Assembly: GCF_032854445.1 (NCBI RefSeq)
Contig: NW_027018055.1
Span: 35,715-99,714 of the forward strand
Direction of reading: 5' to 3'
Origin: Liolophura sinensis
Lineage: Eukaryota; Mollusca; Polyplacophora; Chitonida; Chitonidae
Length of the DNA: 64,000 nucleotides
The position numbers and the translations under genes are program-made. Under the pieces are notes generated by a model. The model did not search any database. It was not told the DNA's origin and saw only the letters and a list, made by a program, of their open reading frames with translations. Positions 47,779-61,499 of the stretch are shown here, in pieces. How positions within the stretch are numbered: the stretch's first letter is position 1; every line of letters begins with the position of its first letter.

Positions 47779-50523
47779 AACATATAGTCAAAAGTTGAAT
47801 ATAGTAATGACCAGTCGCGATGGTACATAGTACTGTGTAGCCGATTTCAATTAACAAAAAGACCAGGCAAAAATGCAAAATTGGAAAAATTGTTCCAGTG
47901 CTGCTGACAAGAGGCTAATCTGACGTATTTTGTGACGACAATTCGAATGGTGCAAACCGCGTTGCTCTCCGACCAATACTTTTGGCTGTAGTGACAATTG
48001 AATGATCATTTATATCATAATCACGTGCCCAGCAACGGCTCTTACTCCATGGAAACCAGGGAAATTTGCAATTTTTTAACAGCTGCCGATGCCTGGCTAA
48101 ATTCCGCATCTTTTGGCACCTTATAAATGTGGGTCAGTGTTTAGTTGTACTTTTTACAGCAGACTGTATCAAGTACCTTGTGTTTTTTATGTACAAATGG
48201 TCTGGTTTTTCTACACGTAAATAAAGACAATGAGATTGTCTTGGACTTAGAAATAAGACAATTCCTGGGTGAGTTAAATGCGCTTAGCCCAAAGATTTGT
48301 CGTCTTCTGGGCTACCGAAGGGCACATAACTTATAGTCAAAAGTTGAATATAGTAATGACCAGTCGCGATTGTACAGAGTACAGTGTAGCCGGCTTCAAT
48401 TAACAAAAAGACCAGGCAAAAATGCAAAAGTGGAAAAACTGTTCCAGTGCTACTAGTAAGAGGCTAATCCGACGTATTTTGTGACGAGAATTTAAATGGT
48501 GCAATCCCCGTTGCTCTCCGACCAATACTTTTGGCTGTAGCGACAATTGAATGATCATTTATGTCATAATCACGTGCGTAGCAACGGCTCTTACTCCATG
48601 GAAACCAGGGAAATTTGCAATTTTTCAACAGCTGCCGATGCCTGGCTCAATTCCGCATCTTTTGGCACCTTACTGAAGTGGGTCAGTGTTCAGTTGTACT
48701 TTTTACAGCAGACTGTATCAAGTAACTTGTGTTTTTCATGAACAAATGGTGTGGTTTTTCTACACGTAGATAAAGACATTGAGATTGTCTTCGACTTAGA
48801 AGTAAGGCAATTGCTGGGTGAGTTAAATGGGCTTAGCCCAAAGATTTGACGTCTTCTGGGTTAAAGAAGGGCACATAACATATAGTCAAAAGTTGAATAT
48901 AGTAATGACCAGTCGCGATGGTACATAGTACAGTGTAGCCGATTTCAATTAACAAAAAGACCAGGCAAAAATGCAAAATTGGAAAAATTGTTCCAGTGCT
49001 GCTGACAAGAGGCTAATCCGACGTATTTTGTGACGACAAATCGAATGGTGCAATCCGCGTTGCTCTCCGACCAATACTTTTGGCTGTAGTGACAATTGAA
49101 TGATCATTGATGTCATAATCACGTGCCCAGCAACGGCTCTTACTCCATGGAAACCAGGAAAAATTGCAATTTTTCAACAGCTGCCGATGCCTGGCTAAAT
49201 TCCGCATCTTTTGGCACCTTATTCATGTGGGTCCGTTGTCAGTTGTACTTTTTACAGCAGACTGTATCAAGTACCTTGTGATTTTTATGTACAAAAGGTG
49301 TGGTTTTTCTACACGTAAATAAAGACATTGAGATTGTCTTGCACTTAGAAGTAACACAATTGCTGGGTGAGTTAAATGCGCTTAGCCCAAAGATTTCAGG
49401 TCTTCTGGGCTACCAAAGGGCACATAACTTATAGTCAAAAGTTGAATATAGTAATGATCAGTCGCGATTGTACAGAGTACAGTGTAGCCGATTTCAATTA
49501 ACAATAAGACCAGGTAAAAATGCAAAAGTGGAAAAACTGTTCCAGTGCTGCTGGTAAGAGGCTAATCCGACGTATTTTGTGACGAGAAATCGAATGGTGC
49601 AATCCGCGTTGCTCTCCGACCAATACTTTTGGCTGTAGCGACAATTCAATGATCATTGATGTCATAATCACGTGCCCCGCAACGGCTCTTACTCCATGGA
49701 AACTAGGGATATTTGCAATTTTTTAACAGCTGCCGATGCCTGGCCCAATTCCGCATCTTTTGGCACCTTATAAATGTGGGTCAGTGTTCAGTTGTACTTT
49801 TTACAGCAGACTGTATCAAGTACCTTGTGTTTTTTATGTACAAATGGTCTGGTTTTTCTACACGTAGATAAAGACATTGAGATTGTCTTGCACTTAGAAG
49901 TAAGGCAATTGCTGGGTGAGTTAAATGGGCTTGGCCCAAAGATTTGTCGTCTTCTGGGCTACCGAAGGGCACATAACTTATAGTCAAAAGTTGAATATAG
50001 TAATGACCAGTCGCGATTGTACAGAGTACAGTGTAGCCGATTTCAATTAACAAAAAGACCAGGCAAAAATGCAAAAGTGGACAAACTGTTCCAGTGCTGC
50101 TGGTAAGAGGCTAATCCGACGTATTTTGTGACGAGAAATCGAATGGTGCAATCCGCGTTGCTCTCCGACCAATACTTTTGGCTGTAGCCACAATTGAATG
50201 ATCATTGATGTCATAATCACGAGCCCAGCAACGGCTCTTACTCCATGGAAACCAGGGAAATTTGCAATTTTTCAACAGCTGCCGATGCCTGGCTATATTC
50301 CGCATGTTTTGGCACCTTATTCATGTGGGTCTGTTGTCAGTTGTACTTTTTACAGCAGACTGTATCAGGTACCTTGTAATTTTTATGTACAAAAGGTCTG
50401 GTTTTTCTACACGTAAATAAAGACATTGAGATTGTCTTGCACTTAGAAGTAACACAATTGCTGGGTGAGTTAAATGCGCTTAGCCCAAAGATTTCAGGTC
50501 TTCTGGGCTACCGAAGGGCACAT
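47779..50523 (+). repeat. Monomers M88-M92
   Basis: Starts: 47779, 48328, 48877, 49426, 49975; all intervals are 549. M88 is E-like (GATGGTACATAG, GACGACAATTCG) and carries ATTTATATCATAATC. M89-M90 are a D-E pair. M91 is F type (AATGATCAGTCG, TAACAATAAGACC, GTGCCCCGCAACG, GGAAACTAGGG). M92 is a G type (GTGGACAAACTG, GTAGCCACAATTG, CTATATTCCGCATG) whose only close relative is M116 at 63146. Confidence 0.85.
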
Positions 50524-53500
50524 AACTTATAGTCAAAAGTTGAATATAGTAATGACCAGTCGCGATTGTACAGAGTACAGTGTAGCCGGCTTCAATTAAC
50601 AAAATGACCAGGCAAAAATGCAAAAGTGGAAAAAATGTTCCAGTGCTGCTGGTAAGAGGCTAATCCGACGTATTTTGTGACGAGAAATCGAATGGTGCAA
50701 TCCGCGTTGCTCTCCGACCAATACTTTTGGCTGTAGCGACAATTGAATGATCATTTATGTCATAAACACGTGCGTTGCAACGGCTCTTACTCCATGGAAA
50801 CCAGGGATATTTGCAATTTTTTAACAGCCGCCGATGCCTGGCCCAATTCCGCATCTTTTGGCACCTTATTCATGTGGGTCTGTTGTCAGTTGTACTTTTT
50901 ACAGCAGACTGTATCAAGTACCTTGTGTTTTTCACGTACAAATGGTGTGGTTTTTCTACACGTAGATAAAGACATTGAGGTTGTCTTGGACTTAGAAGTA
51001 AGACAATTGCTGGGTGAGTTAAATGCGCTTAGCCCAAAGATTTCAGGTCTTCTGGGCTACCGAAGAGCACATAATTTATAGTCAAAAGTTGAATATAGTA
51101 ATGACCAGTCGCGATTGTACAGAGTACAGTGTAGTCGATTTCAATTAACAAAAAGACCAGGCAAAAATGCAAAAGTGGAAAAAACTGTTCCCGTGTTGCT
51201 GGTAAGAGGCTAATCCGACGTATTTTGTGACGAAAAATCGAATGGTGCAAACCGCGTTGCTCTCCGACCAATACTTTTGGCTGTAGCGACAATTCAATCA
51301 TCATTTATGTCATAATCACGTGCGTAGCAACGGCTCTTACTCCATGGAAACCAGGGAAATTTGCAATTTTTCAACAGCTGCCGATGCCTGGCTCAATTCC
51401 GCATCTTTTGGCACCTTACTGAAGTGGGTCAGTGTTCAGTTGTACTTTTTACAGCAGACTGTATCAAGTACCTTGTGTTTTTCACGTACAAAAGGTGTGG
51501 TTTTTCTACACGTAGATAAAGACATTGAGATTGTCTTGGACTTAGAAATAAGACAATTGTTGGGTGAGTTAAATGGGCTTGGGCCAAAGATTTCAGGTCT
51601 TCTGGGCTACCGAAGGGCACATAACATATAGTCAAAAGTTGAATATAGTAATGACCAGTCGCGATTGTACAGAGTACAGTGTAGCCGGTTTCAATTAACA
51701 AAAAGACCAGGCAAAAATGCAAAAGTGGAAAAACTGTTCCAGTGCTACTAGTAAGGGGCTAATCCGACGTATTTTGTGACGAGAAATCGAATGGTGCAAT
51801 CCGCGTTGCTCTCCGACCAATACTTTTGGCTGTAGCGACAATTCAATGATCATTTATGTCATAATCACGTGCCCAGCAACGGCTCTTACTCCATGGAAAC
51901 CAGGGATATTTGCAATTTTTTAACAGCTGCCGATGCCTGGCCCAATTCCGCATCTTTTGGCACCTTATTCATGTGGGTCTGTTGTCAGTTGTACTTTTTA
52001 CAGCAGACTGTATCAAGTACCTTGTGTTTTTTATGTACAAATGGTCTGGTTTTTCTACACGTAGATAAAGACAATGAGATTGTCTTGGACTTAGAAATAA
52101 GACAATTCCTGGGTGAGTTAAATGGGCTTAGCCCAAAGATTTGTCGTCTTCTGGGCTACCGAAGGGCACATAACTTATAGTCAAAAGTTGAATATAGTAA
52201 TGACCAGTCGCGATTGTACAGAGTACAGTGTAGCCGGCTTCAATTAACAAAAAGACCAGGCAAAAATGCAAAAGTGGAAAAACTGTTCCAGTGCTACTAG
52301 TAAGAGGCTAATCCGACGTATTTTGTGACGAGAATTTGAATGGTGCAATCCCCGTTGCTCTCCGACCAATACTTTTGGCTGTAGCGACAATTGAATGATC
52401 ATTTATGTCATAATCACGTGCGTAGCAACGGCTCTTACTCCATGGAAACCAGGGAAATTTGCAATTTTTCAACAGCTGCCGATGCCTGGCTCAATTCCGC
52501 ATCTTTTGGCACCTTACTAAAGTGGGTCAGTGTTCAGTTGTACTTTTTACAGCAGACTGTATCAAGTAACTTGTGTTTTTCATGAACAAATGGTGTGGTT
52601 TTTCTACACGTAGATAAAGACATTGAGATTGTCTTCGACTTAGAAGTAAGGCAATTGCTGGGTGAGTTAAATGGGCTTAGCCCAAAGATTTGACGTCTTC
52701 TGGGTTAAAGAAGGGCACATAACATATAGTCAAAAGTTGAATATAGTAATGCCCAGTCGCGATGGTACATAGTACAGTGTAGCCGATTTCAATTAACAAA
52801 AAGACCAGGCAAAAATGCAAAATTGGAAAAATTGTTCCAGTGCTGCTGACAAGAGGCTAATCCGACGTATTTTGTGACGACAAATCGAATGGTGCAAACC
52901 GCGTTGCTCTCCGACCAATACTTTTGGCTGTAGTGACAATTGAATGATCATTGATGTCATAATCACGTGCCCAGCAACGGCTCTTACTCCATGGAAACCA
53001 GGAAAATTTGCAATTTTTCAACAGCTGCCGATGCCTGGCTAAATTCCGCATCTTTTGGCACCTTATTCATGTGGGTCCGTTGTCAGTTGTACTTTTTACA
53101 GCAGACTGTATCAAGTACCTTGTGATTTTTATGTACAAAAGGTGTGGATTTTCTACACGTAAATAAAGACATTGAGATTGTCTTGCACTTAGAAGTAACA
53201 CAATTGCTGGGTGAGTTAAATGCGCTTAGCCCAAAGATTTCAGGTCTTCTGGGCTACCAAAGGGCACATAACTTATAGTCAAAAGTTGAATATAGTAATG
53301 ATCAGTCGCGATTGTACAGAGTACAGTGTAGCCGATTTCAATTAACAATAAGACCAGGTAAAAATGCAAAAGTGGAAAAACTGTTCCAGTGCTGCTGGTA
53401 AGAGGCTAATCCGACGTATTTTGTGACGAGAAATCGAATGGTGCAATCCGCGTTGCTCTCCGACCAATACTTTTGGCTGTAGCGACAATTCAATGATCAT

Positions 53501-53818
53501 TGATGTCATAATCACGTGCCCCGCAACGGCTCTTACTCCATGGAAACTAGGGATATTTGCAATTTTTCAACAGCTGCCGATGCCTGGCCCAATTCCGCAT
53601 CTTTTGGCACCTTATAAATGTGGGTCAGTGTTTAGTTGTACTTTTTACAGCAGACTGTATCAAGTACCTTGTGTTTTTTATGTACAAATGGTCTGGTTTT
53701 TCTACACGTAGATAAAGACATTGAGATTGTCTTGCACTTAGAAGTAAGGCAATTGCTGGGTGAGTTAAATGGGCTTGGCCCAAAGATTTGTCGTCTTCTG
53801 GGCTACCGAAGGGCACAT
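50524..53818 (+). repeat. 6-monomer higher-order unit, copy 1 (A-B-C-D-E-F)
   Basis: Starts: 50524 (A), 51073 (B), 51623 (C), 52172 (D), 52721 (E), 53270 (F); 3295 bp. A is marked by CATAAACACG, GCGTTGCAACG and CAGCCGCC; B by GTAGTCGATTTC and TTCCCGTG; C by CCGGTTTC and AAGGGGC; D by CCGGCTTC and GAATTTGAATGG; E by AATGCCCAGTCG and GACGACAAATCG; F by AATGATCAGTCG and TAACAATAAG. The next unit repeats this order with the same marks. Confidence 0.95.
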
Positions 53819-56800
53819 AACTTATAGTCAAAAGTTGAATATAGTAATGACCAGTCGCGATTGTACAGAGTACAGTGTAGCCGGCTTCAATTAACAAAAT
53901 GACCAGGCAAAAATGCAAAAGTGGAAAAAATGTTCCAGTGCTGCTGGTAAGAGGCTAATCCGACGTATTTTGTGACGAGAAATCGAATGGTGCAATCCGC
54001 GTTGCTCTCCGACCAATACTTTTGGCTGTAGCGACAATTGAATGATCATTTATGTCATAAACACGTGCGTTGCAACGGCTCTTACTCCATGGAAACCAGG
54101 GATATTTGCAATTTTTTAACAGCCGCCGATGCCTGGCCCAATTCCGCATCTTTTGGCACCTTATTCATGTGGGTCTGTTGTCAGTTGTACTTTTTACAGC
54201 AGACTGTATCAAGTACCTTGTGTTTTTCACGTACAAATGGTGTGGTTTTTCTACACGTAGATAAAGACATTGAGGTTGTCTTGGACTTAGAAGTAAGACA
54301 ATTGCTGGGTGAGTTAAATGCGCTTAGCCCAAAGATTTCAGGTCTTCTGGGCTACCGAAGAGCACATAATTTATAGTCAAAAGTTGAATATAGTAATGAC
54401 CAGTCGCGATTGTACAGAGTACAGTGTAGTCGATTTCAATTAACAAAAAGACCAGGCAAAAATGCAAAAGTGGAAAAACTGTTCCCGTGTTGCTGGTAAG
54501 AGGCTAATCCGACGTATTTTGTGACGAAAAATCGAATGGTGCAAACCGCGTTGCTCTCCGACCAATACTTTTGGCTGTAGCGACAATTCAATCATCATTT
54601 ATGTCATAATCACGTGCGTAGCAACGGCTCTTACTCCATGGAAACCAGGGAAATTTGCAATTTTTCAACAGCTGCCGATGCCTGGCTCAATTCCGCATCT
54701 TTTGGCACCTTACTGAAGTGGGTCAGTGTTCAGTTGTACTTTTAAAGCAGACTGTATCAAGTACCTTGTGTTTTTCACGTACAAAAGGTGTGGTTTTTCT
54801 ACACGTAGATAAAGACATTGAGATTGTCTTGGACTTAGAAATAAGACAATTGTTGGGTGAGTTAAATGGGCTTGGGCCAAAGATTTCAGGTCTTCTGGGC
54901 TACCGAAGGGCACATAACATATAGTCAAAAGTTGAATATAGTAATGACCAGTCGCGATTGTACAGAGTACAGTGTAGCCGGTTTCAATTAACAAAAAGAC
55001 CAGGCAAAAATGCAAAAGTGGAAAAACTGTTCCAGTGCTACTAGTAAGGGGCTAATCCGACGTATTTTGTGACGAGAAATCGAATGGTGCAATCCGCGTT
55101 GCTCTCCGACCAATACTTTTGGCTGTAGCGACAATTCAATGATCATTTATGTCATAATCACGTGCCCAGCAACGGCTCTTACTCCATGGAAACCAGGGAT
55201 ATTTGCAATTTTTTAACAGCTGCCGATGCCTGGCCCAATTCCGCATCTTTTGGCACCTTATTCATGTGGGTCTGTTGTCAGTTGTACTTTTTACAGCAGA
55301 CTGTATCAAGTACCTTGTGTTTTTTATGTACAAATGGTCTGGTTTTTCTACACGTAGATAAAGACAATGAGATTGTCTTGGACTTAGAAATAAGACAATT
55401 CCTGGGTGAGTTAAATGGGCTTAGCCCAAAGATTTGTCGTCTTCTGGGCTACCGAAGGGCACATAACTTATAGTCAAAAGTTGAATATAGTAATGACCAG
55501 TCGCGATTGTACAGAGTACAGTGTAGCCGGCTTCAATTAACAAAAAGACCAGGCAAAAATGCAAAAGTGGAAAAACTGTTCCAGTGCTACTAGTAAGAGG
55601 CTAATCCGACGTATTTTGTGACGAGAATTTGAATGGTGCAATCCCCGTTGCTCTCCGACCAATACTTTTGGCTGTAGCGACAATTGAATGATCATTTATG
55701 TCATAATCACGTGCGTAGCAACGGCTCTTACTCCATGGAAACCAGGGAAATTTGCAATTTTTCAACAGCTGCCGATGCCTGGCTCAATTCCGCATCTTTT
55801 GGCACCTTACTAAAGTGGGTCAGTGTTCAGTTGTACTTTTTACAGCAGACTGTATCAAGTAACTTGTGTTTTTCATGAACAAATGGTGTGGTTTTTCTAC
55901 ACGTAGATAAAGACATTGAGATTGTCTTCGACTTAGAAGTAAGGCAATTGCTGGGTGAGTTAAATGGGCTTAGCCCAAAGATTTGACGTCTTCTGGGTTA
56001 AAGAAGGGCACATAACATATAGTCAAAAGTTGAATATAGTAATGCCCAGTCGCGATGGTACATAGTACAGTGTAGCCGATTTCAATTAACAAAAAGACCA
56101 GGCAAAAATGCAAAATTGGCAAAATTGTTCCAGTGCTGCTGACAAGAGGCTAATCCGACGTATTTTGTGACGACAAATCGAATGGTGCAAACAGCGTTGC
56201 TCTCCGACCAATACTTTTGGCTGTAGTGACAATTGAATGATCATTGATGTCATAATCACGTGCCCAGCAACGGCTCTTACTCCATGGAAACCAGGAAAAT
56301 TTGCAATTTTTCAACAGCTGCCGATGCCTGGCTAAATTCCGCATCTTTTGGCACCTTATTCATGTGGGTCCGTTGTCAGTTGTACTTTTTACAGCAGACT
56401 GTATCAAGTACCTTGTGATTTTTATGTACAAAAGGTGTGGTTTTTCTACACGTAAATAAAGACATTGAGATTGTCTTGCACTTAGAAGTAACACAATTGC
56501 TGGGTGAGTTAAATGCGCTTAGCCCAAAGATTTCAGGTCTTCTGGGCTACCAAAGGGCACATAACTTATAGTCAAAAGTTGAATATAGTAATGATCAGTC
56601 GCGATTGTACAGAGTACAGTGTAGCCGATTTCAATTAACAATAAGACCAGGTAAAAATGCAAAAGTGGAAAAACTGTTCCAGTGCTGCTGGTAAGAGGCT
56701 AATCCGACGTATTTTGTGACGAGAAATCGAATGGTGCAATCCGCGTTGCTCTCCGACCAATACTTTTGGCTGTAGCGACAATTCAATGATCATTGATGTC

Positions 56801-57111
56801 ATAATCACGTGCCCCGCAACGGCTCTTACTCCATGGAAACTAGGGATATTTGCAATTTTTCAACAGCTGCCGATGCCTGGCCCAATTCCGCATCTTTTGG
56901 CACCTTATAAATGTGGGTCAGTGTTTAGTTGTACTTTTTACAGCAGACTGTATCAAGTACCTTGTGTTTTTTATGTACAAATGGTCTGGTTTTTCTACAC
57001 GTAGATAAAGACATTGAGATTGTCTTGCACTTAGAAGTAAGGCAATTGCTGGGTGAGTTAAATGGGCTTGGCCCAAAGATTTGTCGTCTTCTGGGCTACC
57101 GAAGGGCACAT
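53819..57111 (+). repeat. 6-monomer higher-order unit, copy 2 (A-B-C-D-E-F)
   Basis: Starts: 53819 (A), 54368 (B), 54916 (C), 55465 (D), 56014 (E), 56563 (F); 3293 bp. By eye A at 53819 is identical over 549 bp to A at 50524. B differs from copy 1 by one A in a run (GGAAAAAACTG against GGAAAAACTG) and by a local change TACTTTTAAAGC against TACTTTTTACAGC near 54738. E differs by AAAATTGGCAAAATTG near 56113 and AAACAGCG near 56190. This is the most recent duplication visible in the window. Confidence 0.95.
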
Positions 57112-60100
57112 AACTTATAGTCAAAAGTTGAATATAGTAATGACCAGTCGCGATTGTACAGAGTACAGTGTAGCCGGCTTCAATTAACAAAAAGACCAGG
57201 CAAAAATGCAAAAGTGGAAAAAATGTTCCAGTGCTGCTGGTAAGAGGCTAATCCGACGTATTTTGTGACGAGAAATCGAATGGTGCAATCCGCGTTGCTC
57301 TCCGACCAATACTTTTGGCTGTAGCGACAATTAAATGATCATTTATGTCATAAACACGTGCGTTGCAACGGCTCTTACTCCATGGAAACCAGGGATATTT
57401 GCAATTTTTTAACAGCCGCCGATGCCTGGCCCAATTCCGCATCTTTTGGCACATTATTCATGTGGGTCTGTTGTCAGTTGTACTTTTTACAGCAGACTGT
57501 ATCAAGTACCTTGTGTTTTTCACGTACAAATGGTGTGGTTTTTCTACACGTTGATAAAGACATTGAGGTTGTCTTGGACTTAGAAGTAAGACAATTGCTG
57601 GGTGAGTTAAATGCGCTTAGCCCAAAGATTTCAGGTCTTCTGGGCTACCGAAGAGCACATAATTTATAGTCAAAAGTTGAATATAGTAATGACCAGTCGC
57701 GATTGTACAGAGTACAGTGTAGTCGATTTCAATTAACAAAAAGACCAGGCAAAAATGCAAAAGTGGAAAAACTGTTCCCGTGTTGCTGGTAAGAGGCTAA
57801 TCCGACGTATTTTGTGACGAAAAATCGAATGGTGCAAACCGCGTTGCTCTCCGACCAATACTTTTGGCTGTAGCGACAATTCAATGATCATTTATGTCAT
57901 AATCACGTGCGTAGCAACGGCTCTTACTCCATGGAAACCAGGGAAATTTGCAATTTTTCAACAGCTGCCGATGCCTGGCTCAATTCCGCATCTTTTGGCA
58001 CCTTACTGAAGTGGGTCAGTGTTCAGTTGTACTTTTTACAGCAGACTGTATCAAGTACCTTGTGTTTTTCACGTACAAATGGTGTGGTTTTTCTACACGT
58101 AGATAAAGACATTGAGATTGTCTTGGACTTAGAAATAAGACAATTGTTGGGTGAGTTAAATGGGCTTAGCCCAAAGATTTCAGGTCTTCTGGGCTACCGA
58201 AGGGCACATAACATATAGTCAAAAGTTGAATATAGTAATGACCAGTCGCGATTGTACAGAGTACAGTGTAGCCGGTTTCAATTAACAAAAACACCAGGCA
58301 AAAATGCAAAAGTGGAAAAACTGTTCCAGTGCTACTAGTAAGGGGCTAATCCGACGTATTTTGTGACGAGAAATCGAATGGTGCAATCCGCGTTGCTCTC
58401 CGACCAATACTTTTGGCTGTAGCGACAATTCAATGATCATTTATGTCATAATCACGTGCCCAGCAACGGCTCTTACTCCATGGAAACCAGGGATATTTGC
58501 AATTTTTTAACAGCTGCCGATGCCTGGCCCAATTCCGCATCTTTTGGCACCTTATTCATGTGGGTCTGTTGTCAGTTGTACTTTTTACAGCAGACTGTAT
58601 CAAGTACCTTGTGATTTTTATGTACAAAAGGTGTGGTTTTTCTACACGTAGATAAAGACATTGAGATTGTCTTGGACTTAGAAGTAAGGCAATTGCTGGG
58701 TGAGTTAAATGGGCTAATCCCAGAGATTTGACGTCTTCTGGGCTACCGAAGGGCACATAACTTATAGTCAAAAGTTGAATATAGTAATGACCAGTCGCGA
58801 TTGTACAGAGTACAGTGTAGCCGGCTTCAATTAACAAAAGACCAGGCAAAAATGCAAAAGTGGAAAAACTGTTCCAGTGCAACTAGTAACAGGCTAATCC
58901 GACGTATTTTGTGACGAGAATTTGAATGGTACAATCCCCGTTGCTCTCCGACCAATACTTTTGGCTGTAGCGACAATTCAATGATCATTTATGTCATAAT
59001 CACGTGCGTAGCAACGGCTCTTACTCCATGGAAACCAGGGAAATTTGCAATTTTTCAACAGCTGCCGATGCCTGGCTCAATTCCGCATCTTTTGGCACCT
59101 TACTGAAGTGGGTCAGTGTTCAGTTGTACTTTTTACAGCAGACTGTATCAAGTACCTTGTGTTTTTCATTTACAAATGGTGTGGTTTTTCTACACGTAGA
59201 TAAAGACATTGAGATTGTCTTCGACTTAGAAGTAAGGCAATTGCTGGGTGAGTTAAATGGGCTTAGCCCAAAGATATGACGTTTTCTAAGCTACCGAAGG
59301 GCATATAACATATAGTCAAAAGTTGAATATAGTAATGACCAGTCGCGATGGTACATAGTACTGTGTAGCCGATTTCAATTAAAAAAAAGACCAGGCAAAA
59401 ATGCAAAATTGGAAAAATTGTTCCAGTGCTGCTGACAAGAGGCTAATCCGACGTATTTTGTGACGACAAATCGAATGGTGCAAACCGCGTTGCTCTCCGA
59501 CCAATACTTTTGGCTGTAGTGACAATTCAATCATCATTTATGTCATAATCACGTGCGTAGCAACGGCTCTTACTCCATGGAAACCAGGAAAATTTGCAAT
59601 TTTTCAACAGCTGCAGATGCCTGGCTAAATTCCGCATCTTTTGGCACCTTATTCATGTGGTTCTGTTGTCAGTTGTACTTTTTACAGCAGACTGTATCAA
59701 GTACCTTGTGATTTTTATGTACAAAAGGTGTGGTTTTTCTACACGTAAATAAAGACATTGAGATTGTCTTGCACTTAGAAGTAACACAATTGCTGGGTGA
59801 GTTAAATGCGCTTAGCCCAAAGATTTCAGGTCTTCTGGGCTACCGAAGGGCACATAACTTATAGTCAAAAGTTGAATATAGTAATGACCAGTCGCGATTG
59901 TACAGAGTACAGTGTAGCCGGCTTCAATTAACAAAAAGACCAGGCAAAAATGCAAAAGTGGAAAAACTGTTCCAGTGCAACTAGTAAGAGGCTAATCCGA
60001 CGTATTTCGTGACGAGAATTTGAATGCTGCAATCCCCGTTGCTCTCCGACCAATACTTTTGGCTGTAGCGACAATTGAGTGATCATTTATGTCATGATCA

Positions 60101-61499
60101 CGTGCGTAGCAACGGCTCTTACTCCATGGAAACCAGGGAAATTTGCAATTTTTCAACAGCTGCCGATGCCTGGCTCAATTCCGCATCTTTTGGCACCTTA
60201 CTGAAGTGGGTCAGTGTTCAGTTGTACTTTTTACAGCAGACTGTATCAAGTACCTTGTGTTTTTCATGAACAAATGGTGTGGTTTTTCTACACGTAGATA
60301 AAGACATTGAGATTGTCTTCGACTTAGAAGTAACACAATTGCTGGGTGAGTTAAATGGGCTTAGCCCAAAGATTTGACGTCTTCTGGGTTACCGAAGGGC
60401 ACATAACATATAGTCAAAAGTTGAATATAGTAATGACCAGTCGCGATGGTACATAGTACAGTGTAGCCGATTTCAATTAACAAAAAGACCAGGCAAAAAT
60501 GCAAAATTGGAAAAATTGTTCCAGTGCTGCTGACAAGAGGCTAATCCGACGTATTTTGTGACGACAAATCGAATGGTGCAAACCGCGTTGCTCTCCGACC
60601 AATACTTTTGGCTGTAGTGACAATTGAATGATCATTGATGTCATAATCACGTGCCCAGCAACGGCTCTTACTCCATGGAAACCAGGAAAATTTGCAATTT
60701 TTCAACAGCTGCCGATGCCTGGCTAAATTCCGCATCTTTTGGCACCTTATTCATGTGGGTCCGTTGTCAGTTGTACTTTTTACAGGAGACTGTATCAAGT
60801 ACCTTGTGATTTTTATGTACAAAAGGTGTGGTTTTTCTACACGTAAATAAAGACATTGAGATTGTCTTGGACTTAGAAGTAACACAATTGCTGGGTGAGT
60901 TAAATGCGCTTAGCCCAAAGATTTGACGTCTTCTGGGCTACCGAAGGGCACATAACTTATAGTCAAAAGTTGAATATAGTAATGACCAGTCGCGATTGTA
61001 CAGAGTACAGTGTAGCCGATTTCAATTAACATTAAGACCAGGTAAAAATGCAAAAGTGGAAAAACTGTTCCAGTGCTGCTGGTAAGAGGCTAATCCGACG
61101 TATTTTGTGACGAGAAATCGAATGGTGCAATCCGCGTTGCTCTCCGACCAATACTTTTGGCTGTAGCGACAATTCAATGATCATTGATGTCATAATCACG
61201 TGCCCCGCAACGGCTCTTACTCCATGGAAACCAGGGATATTTGCAATTTTTCAACAGCTGCCGATGCTGGCCAATTCCGCATCTTTTGGCACCTTATAAA
61301 TGTGGGTCAGTTTTTAGTTGTACTTTTTACAGCAGACTGTATCAAGTACCTTGTGTTTTTTATGTACAAAAGGTCTGGTTTTCTACACGTAGATAAAGAC
61401 ATTGAGATTGTCTTGGACTTAGAAATAAGACAATTGCTGGGTGAGTTAAATGGGCTGAGCCCAAAGATTTCAGGTCTTCTGGGCTACCGAAGGGCACAT
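57112..61499 (+). repeat. Higher-order unit copy 3, expanded to 8 monomers (A-B-C-D-E-D-E-F)
   Basis: Starts: 57112 (A), 57661 (B), 58210 (C), 58759 (D), 59307 (E), 59856 (D), 60405 (E), 60954 (F-like). A differs from the copies at 50524 and 53819 at four positions I could find: AAAAAGACC for AAAATGACC, TTAAATGATC for TTGAATGATC, CACATTATTC for CACCTTATTC and CGTTGATAAAG for CGTAGATAAAG. The two D copies share GTGCAACTAG, which the D monomers of units 1 and 2 lack. The F copy is only partly F-like (TAACATTAAGACC, GTGCCCCGCAACG). This copy is more diverged than the first two. Confidence 0.85.
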
